64,000 nucleotides of DNA from Streptomyces sp. NBC_01478 (GCF_036227225.1 NZ_CP109444.1:4011501-4075500); one strand, 5' to 3'. Counted from the first letter of the stretch, positions 42,452-51,628 are shown. The notes: generated by a model not told the origin, from the letters alone. Made by a program: numbers and translations.

Positions 42452-43360
42452 TCACCTCGCCTGTGCTATTGCGTGCAGCCTCTCCAGGCGTTCTCGCGAC
42501 TCCTCGTCCGCCGGGGCGTACGTCACCATCCTCGGGCCCCTCGACGGGCCCAGCCAGAGGTCTGAGTGGTCGACCGTGATGCGGCCCACGTGGGGGTTGC
42601 GGAACTCCTTGCGGCGGGGGCTGGCGCCCATGACCTCGTGGCGGTCCCAGACCTCGCAGAACTCGGGGGACGTGCGCAGTCGTTTGAGCAGGGTCTTCCA
42701 GCTCGGGTCGGCGAGGTGGTCGGCCATCGAGCCGCGGAAGCGTGCGGCCATGAGGCGCTGGCTCTTCTCCAGGTGCACGATCGAGGACCGCCACTCCTCG
42801 TGCGTGTAGGAGAGGATCATGCAGTTGCGGTCCTCGGGCGGCACGGCGTCCATGTCGCACAGCAGCATCCCGTAGGTGCGGTTGTAGGCGAGGATGTCGT
42901 ACCGCGCGTTCTGCAGACAGGCCGGGATCGGGTCCAACTGGTCCAGCATCGCCCGCAGGGCGGGGGTGACGACCGGGCAGACCGTCGCCGGTCGCGGGTC
43001 GGTGGCGTCGGCGAGCTGGAAGAGGTGGGCGCGCTCGCTCGGGTCGAGCAGCAGGGTGCGGGCCAGCGCGTCGAGGACCTGTACGGAGACCTGGATGTCC
43101 CGCGCCTGTTCGAGCCACGTGTACCAGGTGACGCCGACCGCGGCGAGCTGCGCGACCTCCTCGCGGCGCAGGCCGGGTGTACGGCGCCGGGTACCGCGCG
43201 GCAGGCCGACCTGCTCGGGGGTGATGTGCTCACGGCGGTGGCGCAGGAACGCGGCGAGTTCGTGCCGCCGGACTGTCGACGCGGTCTGCGGAGCGACCGC
43301 CGCATGAGCCGCCGCACCCGCCGTCGCCTCTGTCACCGTCTCCTGTGCCATGGTCGTCAT
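42452..43360 (-). CDS. XRE regulator with MmyB-like ligand domain
   Basis: 302 residues from ATG 43360; ATG 43351 is an alternative. The N-terminal HTH region, RRHELAAFLRHRREHITPEQVGL...RTPGLRREEVAQLAAVGVTWYTWLEQARDIQVS, is diagnostic of the MmyB-like family. The C-terminal PAS-like ligand domain contains RYDILAYNRTYGMLLCDM, VHLEKSQRLMAARFRG and HSDLWLGPSRGPRMVTYAPAD. Such proteins commonly control a divergent transporter or SDR. Here an MFS exporter starts ~100 bp away on the other strand, with inverted repeats between. Confidence 0.92.
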   Translation of the reverse strand: MTTMAQETVTEATAGAAAHAAVAPQTASTVRRHELAAFLRHRREHITPEQVGLPRGTRRRTPGLRREEVAQLAAVGVTWYTWLEQARDIQVSVQVLDALARTLLLDPSERAHLFQLADATDPRPATVCPVVTPALRAMLDQLDPIPACLQNARYDILAYNRTYGMLLCDMDAVPPEDRNCMILSYTHEEWRSSIVHLEKSQRLMAARFRGSMADHLADPSWKTLLKRLRTSPEFCEVWDRHEVMGASPRRKEFRNPHVGRITVDHSDLWLGPSRGPRMVTYAPADEESRERLERLHAIAQAR

Positions 43361-43392
43361 CACCCCAGTCTGCCGCCGTACAGAGCCTGTTT

Positions 43393-43434
43393 CCAGGTAG
43401 TCCTGCTACCAGGATAAGGACACTCTGGTACCAG
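43393..43434. promoter_or_regulatory. CCAGGTAG / CTACCAGG / CTGGTACCAG operator region
   Basis: CCAGGTAG and CTACCAGG form an imperfect inverted repeat with a 5-bp spacer. CTGGTACCAG, a perfect 10-bp palindrome, follows 14 bp later. The cluster lies between the XRE/MmyB regulator and the exporter and likely binds the regulator. Confidence 0.5.
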
Positions 43435-43461
43435 TCTCGCGAGAGGCGCACGCTCGTCAGC

Positions 43462-44889
43462 GTGACCGAAACCATCGCTTCCCGCACCGTCCGATCCCCG
43501 GCGGCGGCACCCGTGCTCAGCGGCCTCGGACTGTTCACGGTGCTGCTGGCCGCGGCGCTGCCCCTCATCGACTTCTTCATCGTGAACGTGGCCCTGCCGA
43601 CCATCGGCAAGGACCTCTCGGCGAGCGAGGCCGTCCTCGAACTCGTCGTCGCCGGCTACGGAGTCTCGTACGCCGTGCTGCTCGTCCTCGGCGGCCGGCT
43701 CGGTGACCTGTTCGGCCGCCGTCGGCTGTTCCTGGGCGGGATGGCCGCCTTCGGCGTGACCTCGCTTGCGTGCGGGCTCGCGCCCACCGCGTGGACGCTG
43801 GTCGCCGCGCGGATCGCGCAGGGCGCGGCGTCCGCGGCGATGCTCCCGCAGGTGCTGGCCACCATCCAGTCCGCGACCCAGGGCCCGCGCCGCGCCAAGG
43901 CGATGGGCCTGTACGGCGCGACCGCCGGCCTCGCCATGGTGGCCGGGCAGATCCTCGGCGGGGTCCTGGTCGCCGCCGACATAGCCGGTACCGGCTGGCG
44001 CGCGGTGTTCCTGGTGAACGTGCCGGTCGTCGTCGCCGGACTGTTCCTGGCCGCCAAGGTCGTACCGGAGACGCGTTCCCAGCACCCGGAGCCCGTGGAC
44101 GTCCCCGGCACGTTCCTGCTCGCCGCGTCCCTGCTGGCGCTGCTCGTGCCGCTGACCGAGGGCCGGGCGGCGGGCTGGCCGCTGTGGACGTGGCTGTCGC
44201 TGGCCGCGTTCCCGGGGATCGCGTCGGCGTTCTACGCGGTGGAGCGCAGGGCGGACCGGCAGGGCCGTACGCCGCTGGTGCCGCCGAGTCTGCTGGCGCT
44301 GACCTCGCTGCGGCGCGGGCTGGTGATGATCCTGCCGTTCGCGATCGGCTTCAGCGGGTTCATGTTCGTGATCGCGGTGGCGTTGCAGAGCGGCGCGGGT
44401 CTCGGGCCGATCGCGGCGGGGCTGGCGCTGGTGCCGCTGGCGGTGACCTTCTTCCTCGCCTCGCTCGCCGGGCCGCGCCTGGTGACGCGGTACGGCACGC
44501 GGGTCGTGACGGCCGGTTCGGTCATACAGGCAGTGGGCCTCGGACTGATCGTGCTGGCCGTGTGGCGCTCCTGGCCGCACCTCGGTTTCGTCGAACTGCT
44601 CCCGGGCGCGGCCGTCGCCGGTGCCGGTCAGGCGCTCCAACTGCCCATCATCTTCCGGATCATCCTGTCCGAGGTGCCGCCGGCCCGTGCCGGTGTGGGC
44701 GCGGGCGTGATGGTCACCACCCAGCAGTCCGCGCTGGCGCTGGGCGTGGCCACGCTCGGCACCCTCTTCCTCTCCCTGGTCCCGGGCATGGGCATGCGGG
44801 ACGCGCTGGCGATCACTCTGCTGGCACAGTTGGCGGGGGTCGTCCTGACCGGGCTGCTCAGCCTGCGGCTGCCGCGGACGATCGGCTGA
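43462..44889 (+). CDS. MFS exporter, DHA2 family, divergent from XRE regulator
   Basis: 475 residues from GTG 43462 without a convincing ribosome site; the transcript may be leaderless. Fourteen helices can be traced. LPLIDFFIVNVALPTIGKDLSASEAVLELVVAGYGVSYAVLLVLGGRLGDLFGRRRLF has the DHA2 signature and motif A. AMGLYGATAGLAMVAGQILGGVLVAAD is motif C. It probably exports a toxic compound sensed by the divergent regulator. A tandem GCCGGACGACAT repeat and a GACATC-CGG-GATGTC palindrome (44912-44926) follow the stop. Confidence 0.92.
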   Translation: MTETIASRTVRSPAAAPVLSGLGLFTVLLAAALPLIDFFIVNVALPTIGKDLSASEAVLELVVAGYGVSYAVLLVLGGRLGDLFGRRRLFLGGMAAFGVTSLACGLAPTAWTLVAARIAQGAASAAMLPQVLATIQSATQGPRRAKAMGLYGATAGLAMVAGQILGGVLVAADIAGTGWRAVFLVNVPVVVAGLFLAAKVVPETRSQHPEPVDVPGTFLLAASLLALLVPLTEGRAAGWPLWTWLSLAAFPGIASAFYAVERRADRQGRTPLVPPSLLALTSLRRGLVMILPFAIGFSGFMFVIAVALQSGAGLGPIAAGLALVPLAVTFFLASLAGPRLVTRYGTRVVTAGSVIQAVGLGLIVLAVWRSWPHLGFVELLPGAAVAGAGQALQLPIIFRIILSEVPPARAGVGAGVMVTTQQSALALGVATLGTLFLSLVPGMGMRDALAITLLAQLAGVVLTGLLSLRLPRTIG

Positions 44890-45011
44890 CATACCGGACG
44901 ACATGCCGGACGACATCCGGGATGTCATGTTCACAGCTTGGACAACTCGGCGTGAATTGAGCCCCATTGATGTTGGTCTTGCTGCACACTCTGTGCCGGA
45001 GGCGAGACATC

Positions 45012-45218
45012 ATGCTGGAGATCAACACGAGCAAGGTGAGCCGCTGGGACCAGCACGGACGCGAGCACATCGTCCGGGTGCTGCGCACCGGCGCGAAGCG
45101 CACGATCAGTTGTGACACGTGCGGCTGGAAGAAGGGCGCCCAGTTCCTGCCCTGGCTGAAGGCGGAGGAGCATCTGGCCGAGGAGCACCAGGCGACGGTG
45201 GATCCGTCCGCCGGCTGA
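45012..45218 (+). CDS. Small zinc-finger-like hypothetical protein
   Basis: 68 residues from ATG 45012 with GGAGGCGA at 44999-45006. MLEINTSKVSRWDQHGREHIVRVLRTGAKRTISCDTCGWKKGA ends in CxxC, followed by HLAEEHQAT with two His, so a C2H2-like zinc site of ~30 residues is plausible. The protein is basic before the finger and acidic after it. The gene stands alone between an exporter and a serine hydrolase. The family is not recognised, but size and codon use suggest it is real. Confidence 0.7.
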   Translation: MLEINTSKVSRWDQHGREHIVRVLRTGAKRTISCDTCGWKKGAQFLPWLKAEEHLAEEHQATVDPSAG

Positions 45219-45248
45219 CCGGGGAGCGATGAGTTCGCGAGGCGAGGA

Positions 45249-45278
45249 GAGTCGTATCCGACGTATGCGATACGACTC
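45249..45278. promoter_or_regulatory. 10-bp perfect inverted repeat upstream of serine hydrolase
   Basis: GAGTCGTATC (45249-45258) and GATACGACTC (45269-45278) are exact complements with a 10-bp spacer, ending 21 nt before the hydrolase ATG. The spacing puts both arms on one helix face, as for a dimeric repressor. Confidence 0.5.
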
Positions 45279-45299
45279 CCCGGACCGGAAGGCCGACCG

Positions 45300-46448
45300 A
45301 TGAGCTCTCTCCACGACACCCTGCGGCGACGCGTCGACGACGGCACCGTGCCGGGGGCGGTGGGCCTGGTGGCCCGCGGCGACGACGTCGAGGTGGTCGC
45401 CGTCGGCTCCCTCGACGTCGAAGGCACCGCCCCGATGGCCCGCGACTCGATCTTCCGGATCGCCTCGGTCGGCAAGCCGGTCACGGCGGCGGCGGTGCTG
45501 GCGCTGGTGGAGGACGGGCGTCTCGCGCTGGACGCCCCGGTGGAGGAGTGGCTGCCGGAGCTGGCGAAGCCGACGGTGGTCCGCACGCCCTCCTCGCCGG
45601 TCGAGGACGTGGTTCCGGCGGACCGTCCGATCACGGTCGAGGACCTGCTGAGCTTCCGGGCCGGGTGGGGCTTCCCGGACGACTTCTCACTGCCGGCCGT
45701 CCAGGCGCTGCTCGCGTTCCAGCGGGACGGCCGCGCACCCTACCTCCAGCCCGGCCCCGACGAGTGGCTGGCCGCCCTGTCCCGGATCCCGATGGTGCGC
45801 CAGCCGGGCGCCGCGTGGCTCTACAACACCGGCTCGGACCTCCAGGGCGTCCTGGTCGCCCGCGCCTCGGGCTCGTCGTTCCCCGACTTCCTGGCGGAGC
45901 GGTTCTTCGGGCCGCTGGGCATGACGGACACGGGGTTCACGGTCCCGGAGTCGAAGCGGGACCGGTTCACCACCGCCTACACCCCGGGCGAGCAGGGCAC
46001 CCTGGAGCAGGCGGACGCCCCGGACGGCGGCTTCAGCCGGCCCCCGGCCTTCCCGTCGGGCGCCGGCGGCCTGGTCTCGACGGCCGACGACCTGCTGGCG
46101 TTCGGCCGGATGCTCGGAGCCGACGGCACGGCGCCGGACGGCACCCCGGTCCTCTCCCCCACCTCCGTGAGCCGCATGACCACCAACCACCTCACCGCCG
46201 CCCAGCGCGACGCCTCGGCCCTCTTCCTGGAGGGCCAGGGCTGGGGCTACGGCGGCCAGGTCGACGTCACCCCGATCGACCCGTGGAACGTCCCCGGCCG
46301 CTACGGCTGGGTCGGCGGCACCGGCACGACGGCCCACGTCGTCCCCCCGACGGGCACGGTGACGGTCCTGCTGACCCAGGTGGCGATGACCAGCCCGACA
46401 CCGACACGGCTGATGCGGGAGTTCTGGGAGTGTGCGGCGAACGGCTGA
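45300..46448 (+). CDS. Serine hydrolase, beta-lactamase/D-Ala-D-Ala carboxypeptidase fold (class C-like)
   Basis: 382 residues, ATG 45300. Catalytic Ser and Lys lie in IFRIASVGKPVTAAAVLAL (SxxK). LYNTGSDLQGVLVARASG supplies the Tyr of YxN-type motifs. GWVGGTGTTAHVVP stands for the KTG box. No signal peptide is present, so it is probably a cytoplasmic esterase or peptidase of the EstB/family VIII kind, not an antibiotic-destroying enzyme. It converges with a TetR gene 3 bp away. Confidence 0.88.
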   Translation: MSSLHDTLRRRVDDGTVPGAVGLVARGDDVEVVAVGSLDVEGTAPMARDSIFRIASVGKPVTAAAVLALVEDGRLALDAPVEEWLPELAKPTVVRTPSSPVEDVVPADRPITVEDLLSFRAGWGFPDDFSLPAVQALLAFQRDGRAPYLQPGPDEWLAALSRIPMVRQPGAAWLYNTGSDLQGVLVARASGSSFPDFLAERFFGPLGMTDTGFTVPESKRDRFTTAYTPGEQGTLEQADAPDGGFSRPPAFPSGAGGLVSTADDLLAFGRMLGADGTAPDGTPVLSPTSVSRMTTNHLTAAQRDASALFLEGQGWGYGGQVDVTPIDPWNVPGRYGWVGGTGTTAHVVPPTGTVTVLLTQVAMTSPTPTRLMREFWECAANG

Positions 46449-46451
46449 CCC

Positions 46452-47036
46452 TCAGCCCCGCAACCCCCGCAACAACAACTCCACCAACGCCCCGAACTCC
46501 CCCTCCACACCCGGCTTCCGCCACTCCCGCACATACGCCGGATCGTGGAAACGGCCCGTGGCCTGGAACACCGCGCGGGCGGCGACGGCCGGGTCCGGGA
46601 CCGTGAAGGCGCCACTCTCGACGCCCGACCGGATGATCGCGGTGAGCTGGCCGGTCAGCTCGTCGATGTGCGCGCCGACCGCCTCGCCGGCTTCCTCCGC
46701 GAGCACCGAGTACGTGGCGAACAGCTCGGGATCGCCGCCCGCCTTCTTCCGCTTGGCCTCGAACAGTCCCGCCAGCCAGTCCCGCACCCGGGCCTCCGGA
46801 TCGCGGTCCTCCGTCACGAAGCGGGACAGCGCCTGCGACGTACGGTCCAGCCAGCGCTGGGTGACGGCCTCCCGCAGGGCCGCCTTCGTACGGAAGTGCC
46901 GGTAGACGGTGCCATGGCTGACGCCGAGCGCGCGGGCCACGTCCACCACGGTGGCTTTCGCCGGGCCGTGGCGGCGCAGCACCTCCTCGGTCGCTTCGAG
47001 GATGCGCTCGGCGGTCAGGGTCTCGCTCGCTGCCAT
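46452..47036 (-). CDS. TetR-family regulator
   Basis: 194 residues. TAERILEATEEVLRRHGPAKATVVDVARALGVSHGTVYRHFRTKAALREAV is the HTH, with a helical C-terminal domain (TetR_C type). It lies 26 bp downstream of an aldo/keto reductase on the same strand, forming a two-gene operon. The large inverted repeat at 48089-48126 upstream of that operon is its likely operator. Confidence 0.92.
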   Translation of the reverse strand: MAASETLTAERILEATEEVLRRHGPAKATVVDVARALGVSHGTVYRHFRTKAALREAVTQRWLDRTSQALSRFVTEDRDPEARVRDWLAGLFEAKRKKAGGDPELFATYSVLAEEAGEAVGAHIDELTGQLTAIIRSGVESGAFTVPDPAVAARAVFQATGRFHDPAYVREWRKPGVEGEFGALVELLLRGLRG

Positions 47037-47062
47037 GACGATGACCGTACCCGCAGGCCGGA

Positions 47063-48073
47063 TCAGCGCTCGCTGTCGAGGTGCGCCATCGCCTCGGCGG
47101 GGTAGCGGCCGCCCAACGCCGAGTCCGCCGGTACGGCCGCCTCGATCGCGGCCAGGTCCGCCGCGTCCAGGACGACGTCCAGCGCGCCCAGCGACTCCGT
47201 CAGCCGCTCCCGGGTCCGCGCGCCGACCAGCGGCACGATGTCCTCGCCCCGCGACAGCACCCAGGCGATGGCGAGCTGCGCGACGGAGACGCCCTTCTGC
47301 TCGGCGAGCTTCCGCAACTGCTCGACCAGGCCGAGGTTGTGCTGGAGGTTGTCGCCCTGGAAGCGCGGCGAGTACGTCCGGTAGTCGCTCGCGCCGAGCT
47401 GCCGGTCGGCGGTGAAGTGCCCGGAGATCAGCCCGCGGGACAGCACGCCGTACGCGGTGACGGAGATGCCAAGCTCACGGGTGGTGGGCAGGATGCGGTC
47501 CTCGATGCCGCGCGTGATCAGCGCGTACTCCAACTGCACATCCGCGATCGGCGCGGTCGCGGCGGCCCGGCGGATCGTGTCGGCGCCGGCCTCGCTGAGG
47601 CCGATGTGCCGGACGTACCCCTGCTCGACCAGTTCGGCGATCGCGCCGACCGTCTCCTCGATCGGTACGCCGGGGTCGACCCGGGCGATCCGGTACACGT
47701 CGATGTGGTCGACGCCGAGGCGTTGCAGCGAGTACGCGGCGAAGTTCTTCACGGCGGCGGGCCTGCCGTCGTAGCCGGACCAGCCCCCGTCCGGACCGCG
47801 CAGCGCCCCGAACTTCACGCTGGTGAGCGCCTGTTCGCGACGGGCGGCGGGGGCGGTGCGCAGGGCTTCGCCGATCAGCAGCTCGTTGTGGCCCATGGCG
47901 TAGAAGTCGCCGGTGTCGAGGAGCGTGACGCCCGCTTCGAGGGCGGCGTGGATGGTGGCGATGGACTCGCTCCGGTCCGCTTCGCCGTACAGCGCGGACA
48001 TGCCCATGCAGCCGAGGCCGAGGGCGGAGACCTGGGGGCCGGTGGTTCCGAGTGAGCGCGTGGGAATCGTCAT
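47063..48073 (-). CDS. Aldo/keto reductase
   Basis: 336 residues from ATG 48073. [17 protein letters not shown] and [24 protein letters not shown] give the catalytic Asp and Tyr of AKRs. [47 protein letters not shown] and [12 protein letters not shown] follow, and the C-terminus binds NADPH ([19 protein letters not shown]). The family reduces aldehydes and ketones. It is the first gene of an operon with the TetR gene; a large inverted repeat lies just upstream. Confidence 0.93.
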   Translation of the reverse strand: MTIPTRSLGTTGPQVSALGLGCMGMSALYGEADRSESIATIHAALEAGVTLLDTGDFYAMGHNELLIGEALRTAPAARREQALTSVKFGALRGPDGGWSGYDGRPAAVKNFAAYSLQRLGVDHIDVYRIARVDPGVPIEETVGAIAELVEQGYVRHIGLSEAGADTIRRAAATAPIADVQLEYALITRGIEDRILPTTRELGISVTAYGVLSRGLISGHFTADRQLGASDYRTYSPRFQGDNLQHNLGLVEQLRKLAEQKGVSVAQLAIAWVLSRGEDIVPLVGARTRERLTESLGALDVVLDAADLAAIEAAVPADSALGGRYPAEAMAHLDSER

Positions 48074-48088
48074 GCACCCCACCTTGGC

Positions 48089-48126
48089 ATGACAGATGAC
48101 AGATTTCAATATCTGTCATCTGTCAT
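48089..48126. promoter_or_regulatory. Large perfect inverted repeat with tandem TGACAGA units
   Basis: ATGACAGATGACAGAT (48089-48104) and ATCTGTCATCTGTCAT (48111-48126) are exact complements with spacer TTCAAT. Each arm holds two TGACAGA units. It lies 15 nt upstream of the aldo/keto reductase start and is the probable operator of the TetR gene in that operon. Confidence 0.6.
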
Positions 48127-48155
48127 TCCAGCTATCACTCCCCTTGCCGTCGACG

Positions 48156-48188
48156 TGGTCCATACCTCTTGACGAAAGGTCTGGACCA
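48156..48188 (+). promoter_or_regulatory. DasR-like chitinase boxes flanking -35
   Basis: TGGTCCATACCT (48156-48167) and AGGTCTGGACCA (48177-48188) are near-complements and match the 12-bp repeats of Streptomyces chitinase promoters and the DasR-type TGGTCTAGACCA core. A TTGACG -35-like hexamer lies between at 48169-48174. Confidence 0.6.
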
Positions 48189-48255
48189 CGCGCACTCTCA
48201 TGCCAGCACTGTCATGCCTACGACACCTCACCGCACCCCCACCGGGAGGCCCCGT

Positions 48256-49302
48256 ATGCTCCGCCGCGCCCTGCACCTGCTCGCCGCCGCCCTCGCGACG
48301 GCCTGTCTCGCCCAACTCCCCGTCGCCGGGGCCGCGTCCGCCGCCGACACCTGCGCCGTCAAGTCCCGCCCGGCCGGCAAGGTCCTCCAGGGCTACTGGG
48401 AGAACTGGGACGGCTCGTCCAACGGCGTCCACCCGCCCTTCGGCTGGACCCCGATCACCAACTCCGCGATCGCCGCGCACGGTTACAACGTGATCAACGC
48501 GGCCTTCCCGGTCATCCGTTCCGACGGAACGGCACTCTGGGAGGACGGCATGGACGCGGGCGTGAAGGTGGCCACGCCCGCCGAGATGTGCGCGGCGAAG
48601 GCCTCCGGCCAGACGATCCTGATGTCGATCGGCGGCGCGGCCGCGGGCATCGACCTCAGCTCGACCACCGTGGCGAACAAGTTCGTGTCGACGATCGTGC
48701 CGATCCTGAAGAAGTACAACTTCGACGGTATCGACATCGACATCGAGACGGGCCTGGTCGGCAGCGGAAACATCACCCAACTCTCCACGTCCCAGGCCAA
48801 CTTGATCCGCATCATCGACGGCATCCTGGCCCAGATGCCCTCGAACTTCGGCCTGACGACGGCCCCGGAGACCGCGTACGTCACCGGCGGCAGCATCACG
48901 TACGGCTCGATCTGGGGCGCGTATCTGCCGATCGTGAAGAAGTACGCGGACAACGGCCGCCTGTGGTGGCTCAACATGCAGTACTACAACGGCAGCATGT
49001 ACGGCTGCTCCGGCGACTCGTACTCGGCGGGCACGGTGGCGGGCTTCACCGCCCAGACCGACTGCCTCAACAAGGGCCTGGTCGTGCAGGGTACGACCAT
49101 CAAGGTCCCGTACGACAAGCAAGTCCCGGGCCTGCCCGCCCAGTCGGGCGCGGGCGGCGGTTACATGACCCCGTCACTCGTCTCCCAGTCCTGGCGCCAC
49201 TACGGCACGTCGCTCAAGGGCCTGATGACCTGGTCGCTCAACTGGGACGGCTCGAAGAACTGGACGTTCGGCGACAACGTGAAGGCGCTGCAAGGGCGTT
49301 GA
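48256..49302 (+). CDS. Secreted GH18 chitinase
   Basis: 348 residues from ATG 48256 with GGGAGG 6 nt ahead; ATG 48214 is an alternative. MLRRALHLLAAALATACLAQLPVAGAASA is a signal peptide. The GH18 barrel begins at VLQGYWENWDG, and the catalytic DxxDxDxE motif is intact in NFDGIDIDIETG. MQYYNG and GLMTWSLNWDG match the late barrel strands. No carbohydrate-binding module is present. It hydrolyses chitin outside the cell. DasR-like boxes upstream fit induction by chitin or GlcNAc. Confidence 0.95.
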   Translation: MLRRALHLLAAALATACLAQLPVAGAASAADTCAVKSRPAGKVLQGYWENWDGSSNGVHPPFGWTPITNSAIAAHGYNVINAAFPVIRSDGTALWEDGMDAGVKVATPAEMCAAKASGQTILMSIGGAAAGIDLSSTTVANKFVSTIVPILKKYNFDGIDIDIETGLVGSGNITQLSTSQANLIRIIDGILAQMPSNFGLTTAPETAYVTGGSITYGSIWGAYLPIVKKYADNGRLWWLNMQYYNGSMYGCSGDSYSAGTVAGFTAQTDCLNKGLVVQGTTIKVPYDKQVPGLPAQSGAGGGYMTPSLVSQSWRHYGTSLKGLMTWSLNWDGSKNWTFGDNVKALQGR

Positions 49303-49305
49303 GGT

Positions 49306-49917
49306 TCACCTGGCCGTGAGGGCGAGCTTCGCCCCCAGCGCCACGAACGACCCCGCGAAGCTCCTCCGCAGCCACGTCATCACCCTCGGTCGTGAGGTGA
49401 CGTGGCTGCGGACGGAGGCGGCGAGGACGCCGTACGCGGCGAACACGACGAACGTCGCCAGCATGAAGACTCCGCTGAGCGCCAACATCCGTACGGCGGA
49501 GTGGGGTTCGTCGGGACTCACGAACTGCGGCAGGAAAGCGAAGAAGAAGATCGTCAGCTTCGGGTTGAGGATGTTGATCAGCACTCCCCGGACGATCACG
49601 CGGCCGGCGGAAATCGGTGCGCTGTCCTGGTCGACGTCGATCGCCGCCCTGTCCTTCACAGTTGCCCACGCCATGTAGAGGAGATACGCGACACCGGCGT
49701 ACTTGAGGATCTGGAAGGCGGCGGCACTGGCGTTCAGCAGCGCGGCCAGCCCGACGACGGTGGCCAGCACGTGCGGCACGATCCCGAGCGTGCAGGCGAA
49801 GGCCGCGAGGACGCTCGCACGGCGGCCCCGGGAGAGACCGGCGGCCAGGGTGTAGACGACGCCGGTGCCGGGGGTGGCGACCACGACAAGGGTGGTGAGG
49901 AGGAAGGCGAGGCTCAT
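49306..49917 (-). CDS. LysE/RhtB-family exporter
   Basis: 203 residues from ATG 49917. Six helices are visible: MSLAFLLTTLVVVATPGTGVVYTLAAGLSRG holds the LysE signature P-G, and IVPHVLATVVGLAALL, AAFQILKYAGVAYLLYMAW, GVLINILNPKLTIFFFAFLPQFV and LALSGVFMLATFVVFAAYGVLA follow. NPK in helix 4 is typical. It exports amino acids or similar solutes. Its stop is 3 bp from the chitinase stop. Confidence 0.93.
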   Translation of the reverse strand: MSLAFLLTTLVVVATPGTGVVYTLAAGLSRGRRASVLAAFACTLGIVPHVLATVVGLAALLNASAAAFQILKYAGVAYLLYMAWATVKDRAAIDVDQDSAPISAGRVIVRGVLINILNPKLTIFFFAFLPQFVSPDEPHSAVRMLALSGVFMLATFVVFAAYGVLAASVRSHVTSRPRVMTWLRRSFAGSFVALGAKLALTAR

Positions 49918-49991
49918 GAGAGCCAGCCTGGCGGCGCGGCGGACCTCGCGGCAGGTCCAATGGACCACCGGCATCGGGGACCAATCACCAA

Positions 49992-50103
49992 CGCCGGACG
50001 GGCATTTACAGCCCGTCCGGCGTTCGACCGTCCAAGCGCCGGTCCAGGCATCTTCCGCCCGTCCGGCGTTCGAGGACGAGGCCCCTTCAGGGCCGATGGG
50101 GGT
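49992..50103. repeat. Streptomyces intergenic repeats with hairpin
   Basis: CGCCGGACGGGC and GCCCGTCCGGCG (49992-50022) form a 12-bp stem. A further GCCCGTCCGGCGTTCGAGGA copy begins at 50058, followed by CGAGGCCCC. The complementary form recurs at 54835-54861. This matches the abundant Streptomyces 'GCCGGACGGGC' intergenic element; the hairpin may end glyS transcription. Confidence 0.65.
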
Positions 50104-50130
50104 CTCCCCGGAAGGGCGCCCCCGACAGAC

Positions 50131-51513
50131 CTAGGCGCCGACGAGACGCCCGGCCAGGTAGCCCTCGATCTGGTCGAGAGACACCCGCTCCTGCTTCATC
50201 GAGTCGCGCTCGCGGACCGTCACCGCGTTGTCCTCAAGGGTGTCGAAGTCGACCGTCACGCAGTACGGCGTGCCGATCTCGTCCTGGCGGCGGTAACGGC
50301 GGCCGATGGCACCGGCGTCGTCGAACTCGATGTTCCAGTTCTGCCGGAGCGCGGCCGCGAGGCCCTTGGCCTTCGGGGACAGCTCGGGGTTGCGGGACAG
50401 CGGAAGCACCGCGACCTTCACCGGGGCGAGCCGGTGGTCCAGGCGCAACACCGTGCGCTTCTCCAACTTGCCCTTGGCGTTGGGCGCTTCGTCCTCGACA
50501 TACGCGTCGAGCAGGAACGCCAGCATCGCGCGGCCGACACCTGCGGCTGGCTCGATGACGTACGGCGTCCAGCGCTCCTGGGCCTCCTGGTCGAAGAAGG
50601 AGAGGTCCTGGCCGGAGGCCTTGGCGTGGGCGTTCAGGTCGAAGTCGGTGCGGTTGGCGACGCCTTCCAGCTCGCCCCACTCGTTGCCGCCGAACTGGAA
50701 GCGGTACTCGATGTCAGCGGTGCGCTTGGAATAGTGGGAGAGCTTCTCCTTGGGGTGGTCGTACCACCGCATGTTCTCCTCGCGCAGGCCCAGGCCGGTG
50801 TACCAGTTCCAGCGCTGCTCCATCCAGTACTCCTGCCACTTCTCGTCCTCGCCCGGCTTGACGAAGAACTCCATCTCCATCTGCTCGAACTCGCGGGTCC
50901 GGAAGATGAAGTTGCCGGGCGTGATCTCGTTGCGGAAGGACTTGCCCATCTGCGCGATGCCGAACGGCGGCTTGCGGCGCGAAGTGGTCTGCACCTGGGC
51001 GAAGTTGGTGAAGATGCCCTGGGCGGTCTCGGGGCGCAGATAGGCGACGGAGCCGGTGTCCTGCGTCGGGCCCAGGTGGGTGGAGAGCAGGCCGGAGAAC
51101 TCCTTGGGCTCGGTGAACTGGCCCTTGTTGCCGCAGTTGGGGCAGTTGATGTCGGCGAGGCCCTTCTCGGGGGCGCGGCCGTGCTTGGCCTCATACGCCT
51201 CCTCCAGGTGGTCCGCGCGGAACCGCTTGTGACAGGAGGTGCACTCGGTCAGCGGGTCCGAGAAAGTGGCGACATGACCGGAGGCGACCCACACCTCGGG
51301 GGCCAGGATCACGGACGAGTCGATACCGACCACGTCCTCGCGCGACGTCACCATGTAGCGCCACCACTGGCGCTTCAGGTTCTCCTTGAGCTCGACACCC
51401 AGTGGCCCGTAGTCCCAAGCGGCGCGCTGGCCGCCGTAGATCTCACTACTGGGGAATACGAAGCCACGGCGCTTGCTCAGGCTGACGATGGTGTCGATCT
51501 TGTCGGCGGCCAC
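50131..51513 (-). CDS. glyS: Glycyl-tRNA synthetase (alpha2 type)
   Basis: 460 residues from GTG 51513. It is a class II synthetase: [31 protein letters not shown] at the N-terminus, zinc CxxC pairs CTSCH and [35 protein letters not shown] (motif 2) and [17 protein letters not shown] (motif 3). The anticodon-binding domain begins at [12 protein letters not shown]. It charges tRNA-Gly and is essential. It is divergent from the zinc uptake operon, so its promoter abuts the Zur-like box. Confidence 0.97.
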   Translation of the reverse strand: MAADKIDTIVSLSKRRGFVFPSSEIYGGQRAAWDYGPLGVELKENLKRQWWRYMVTSREDVVGIDSSVILAPEVWVASGHVATFSDPLTECTSCHKRFRADHLEEAYEAKHGRAPEKGLADINCPNCGNKGQFTEPKEFSGLLSTHLGPTQDTGSVAYLRPETAQGIFTNFAQVQTTSRRKPPFGIAQMGKSFRNEITPGNFIFRTREFEQMEMEFFVKPGEDEKWQEYWMEQRWNWYTGLGLREENMRWYDHPKEKLSHYSKRTADIEYRFQFGGNEWGELEGVANRTDFDLNAHAKASGQDLSFFDQEAQERWTPYVIEPAAGVGRAMLAFLLDAYVEDEAPNAKGKLEKRTVLRLDHRLAPVKVAVLPLSRNPELSPKAKGLAAALRQNWNIEFDDAGAIGRRYRRQDEIGTPYCVTVDFDTLEDNAVTVRERDSMKQERVSLDQIEGYLAGRLVGA

Positions 51514-51628
51514 GGTGCTCTCTTCATGACGAATGGACGGCAGCGAATGACTTAGGTTACCGGCGCCTCCCTCCCCCGTATCAAATCGGTTCCTCACCCG
51601 AACCTTGTTGACAACGGTTTCCATGTCA

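Noticed and set aside
44890..44930. GCCGGACGACAT tandem and GACATC-CGG-GATGTC palindrome after the second exporter
   Set aside because: Short and located after a stop codon; could be a weak terminator but has no U tract and no further support.
45300..46448. Serine hydrolase as an antibiotic-resistance beta-lactamase
   Set aside because: It has no signal peptide and has atypical KTG and YxN boxes; an esterase or peptidase of the same fold is more likely.
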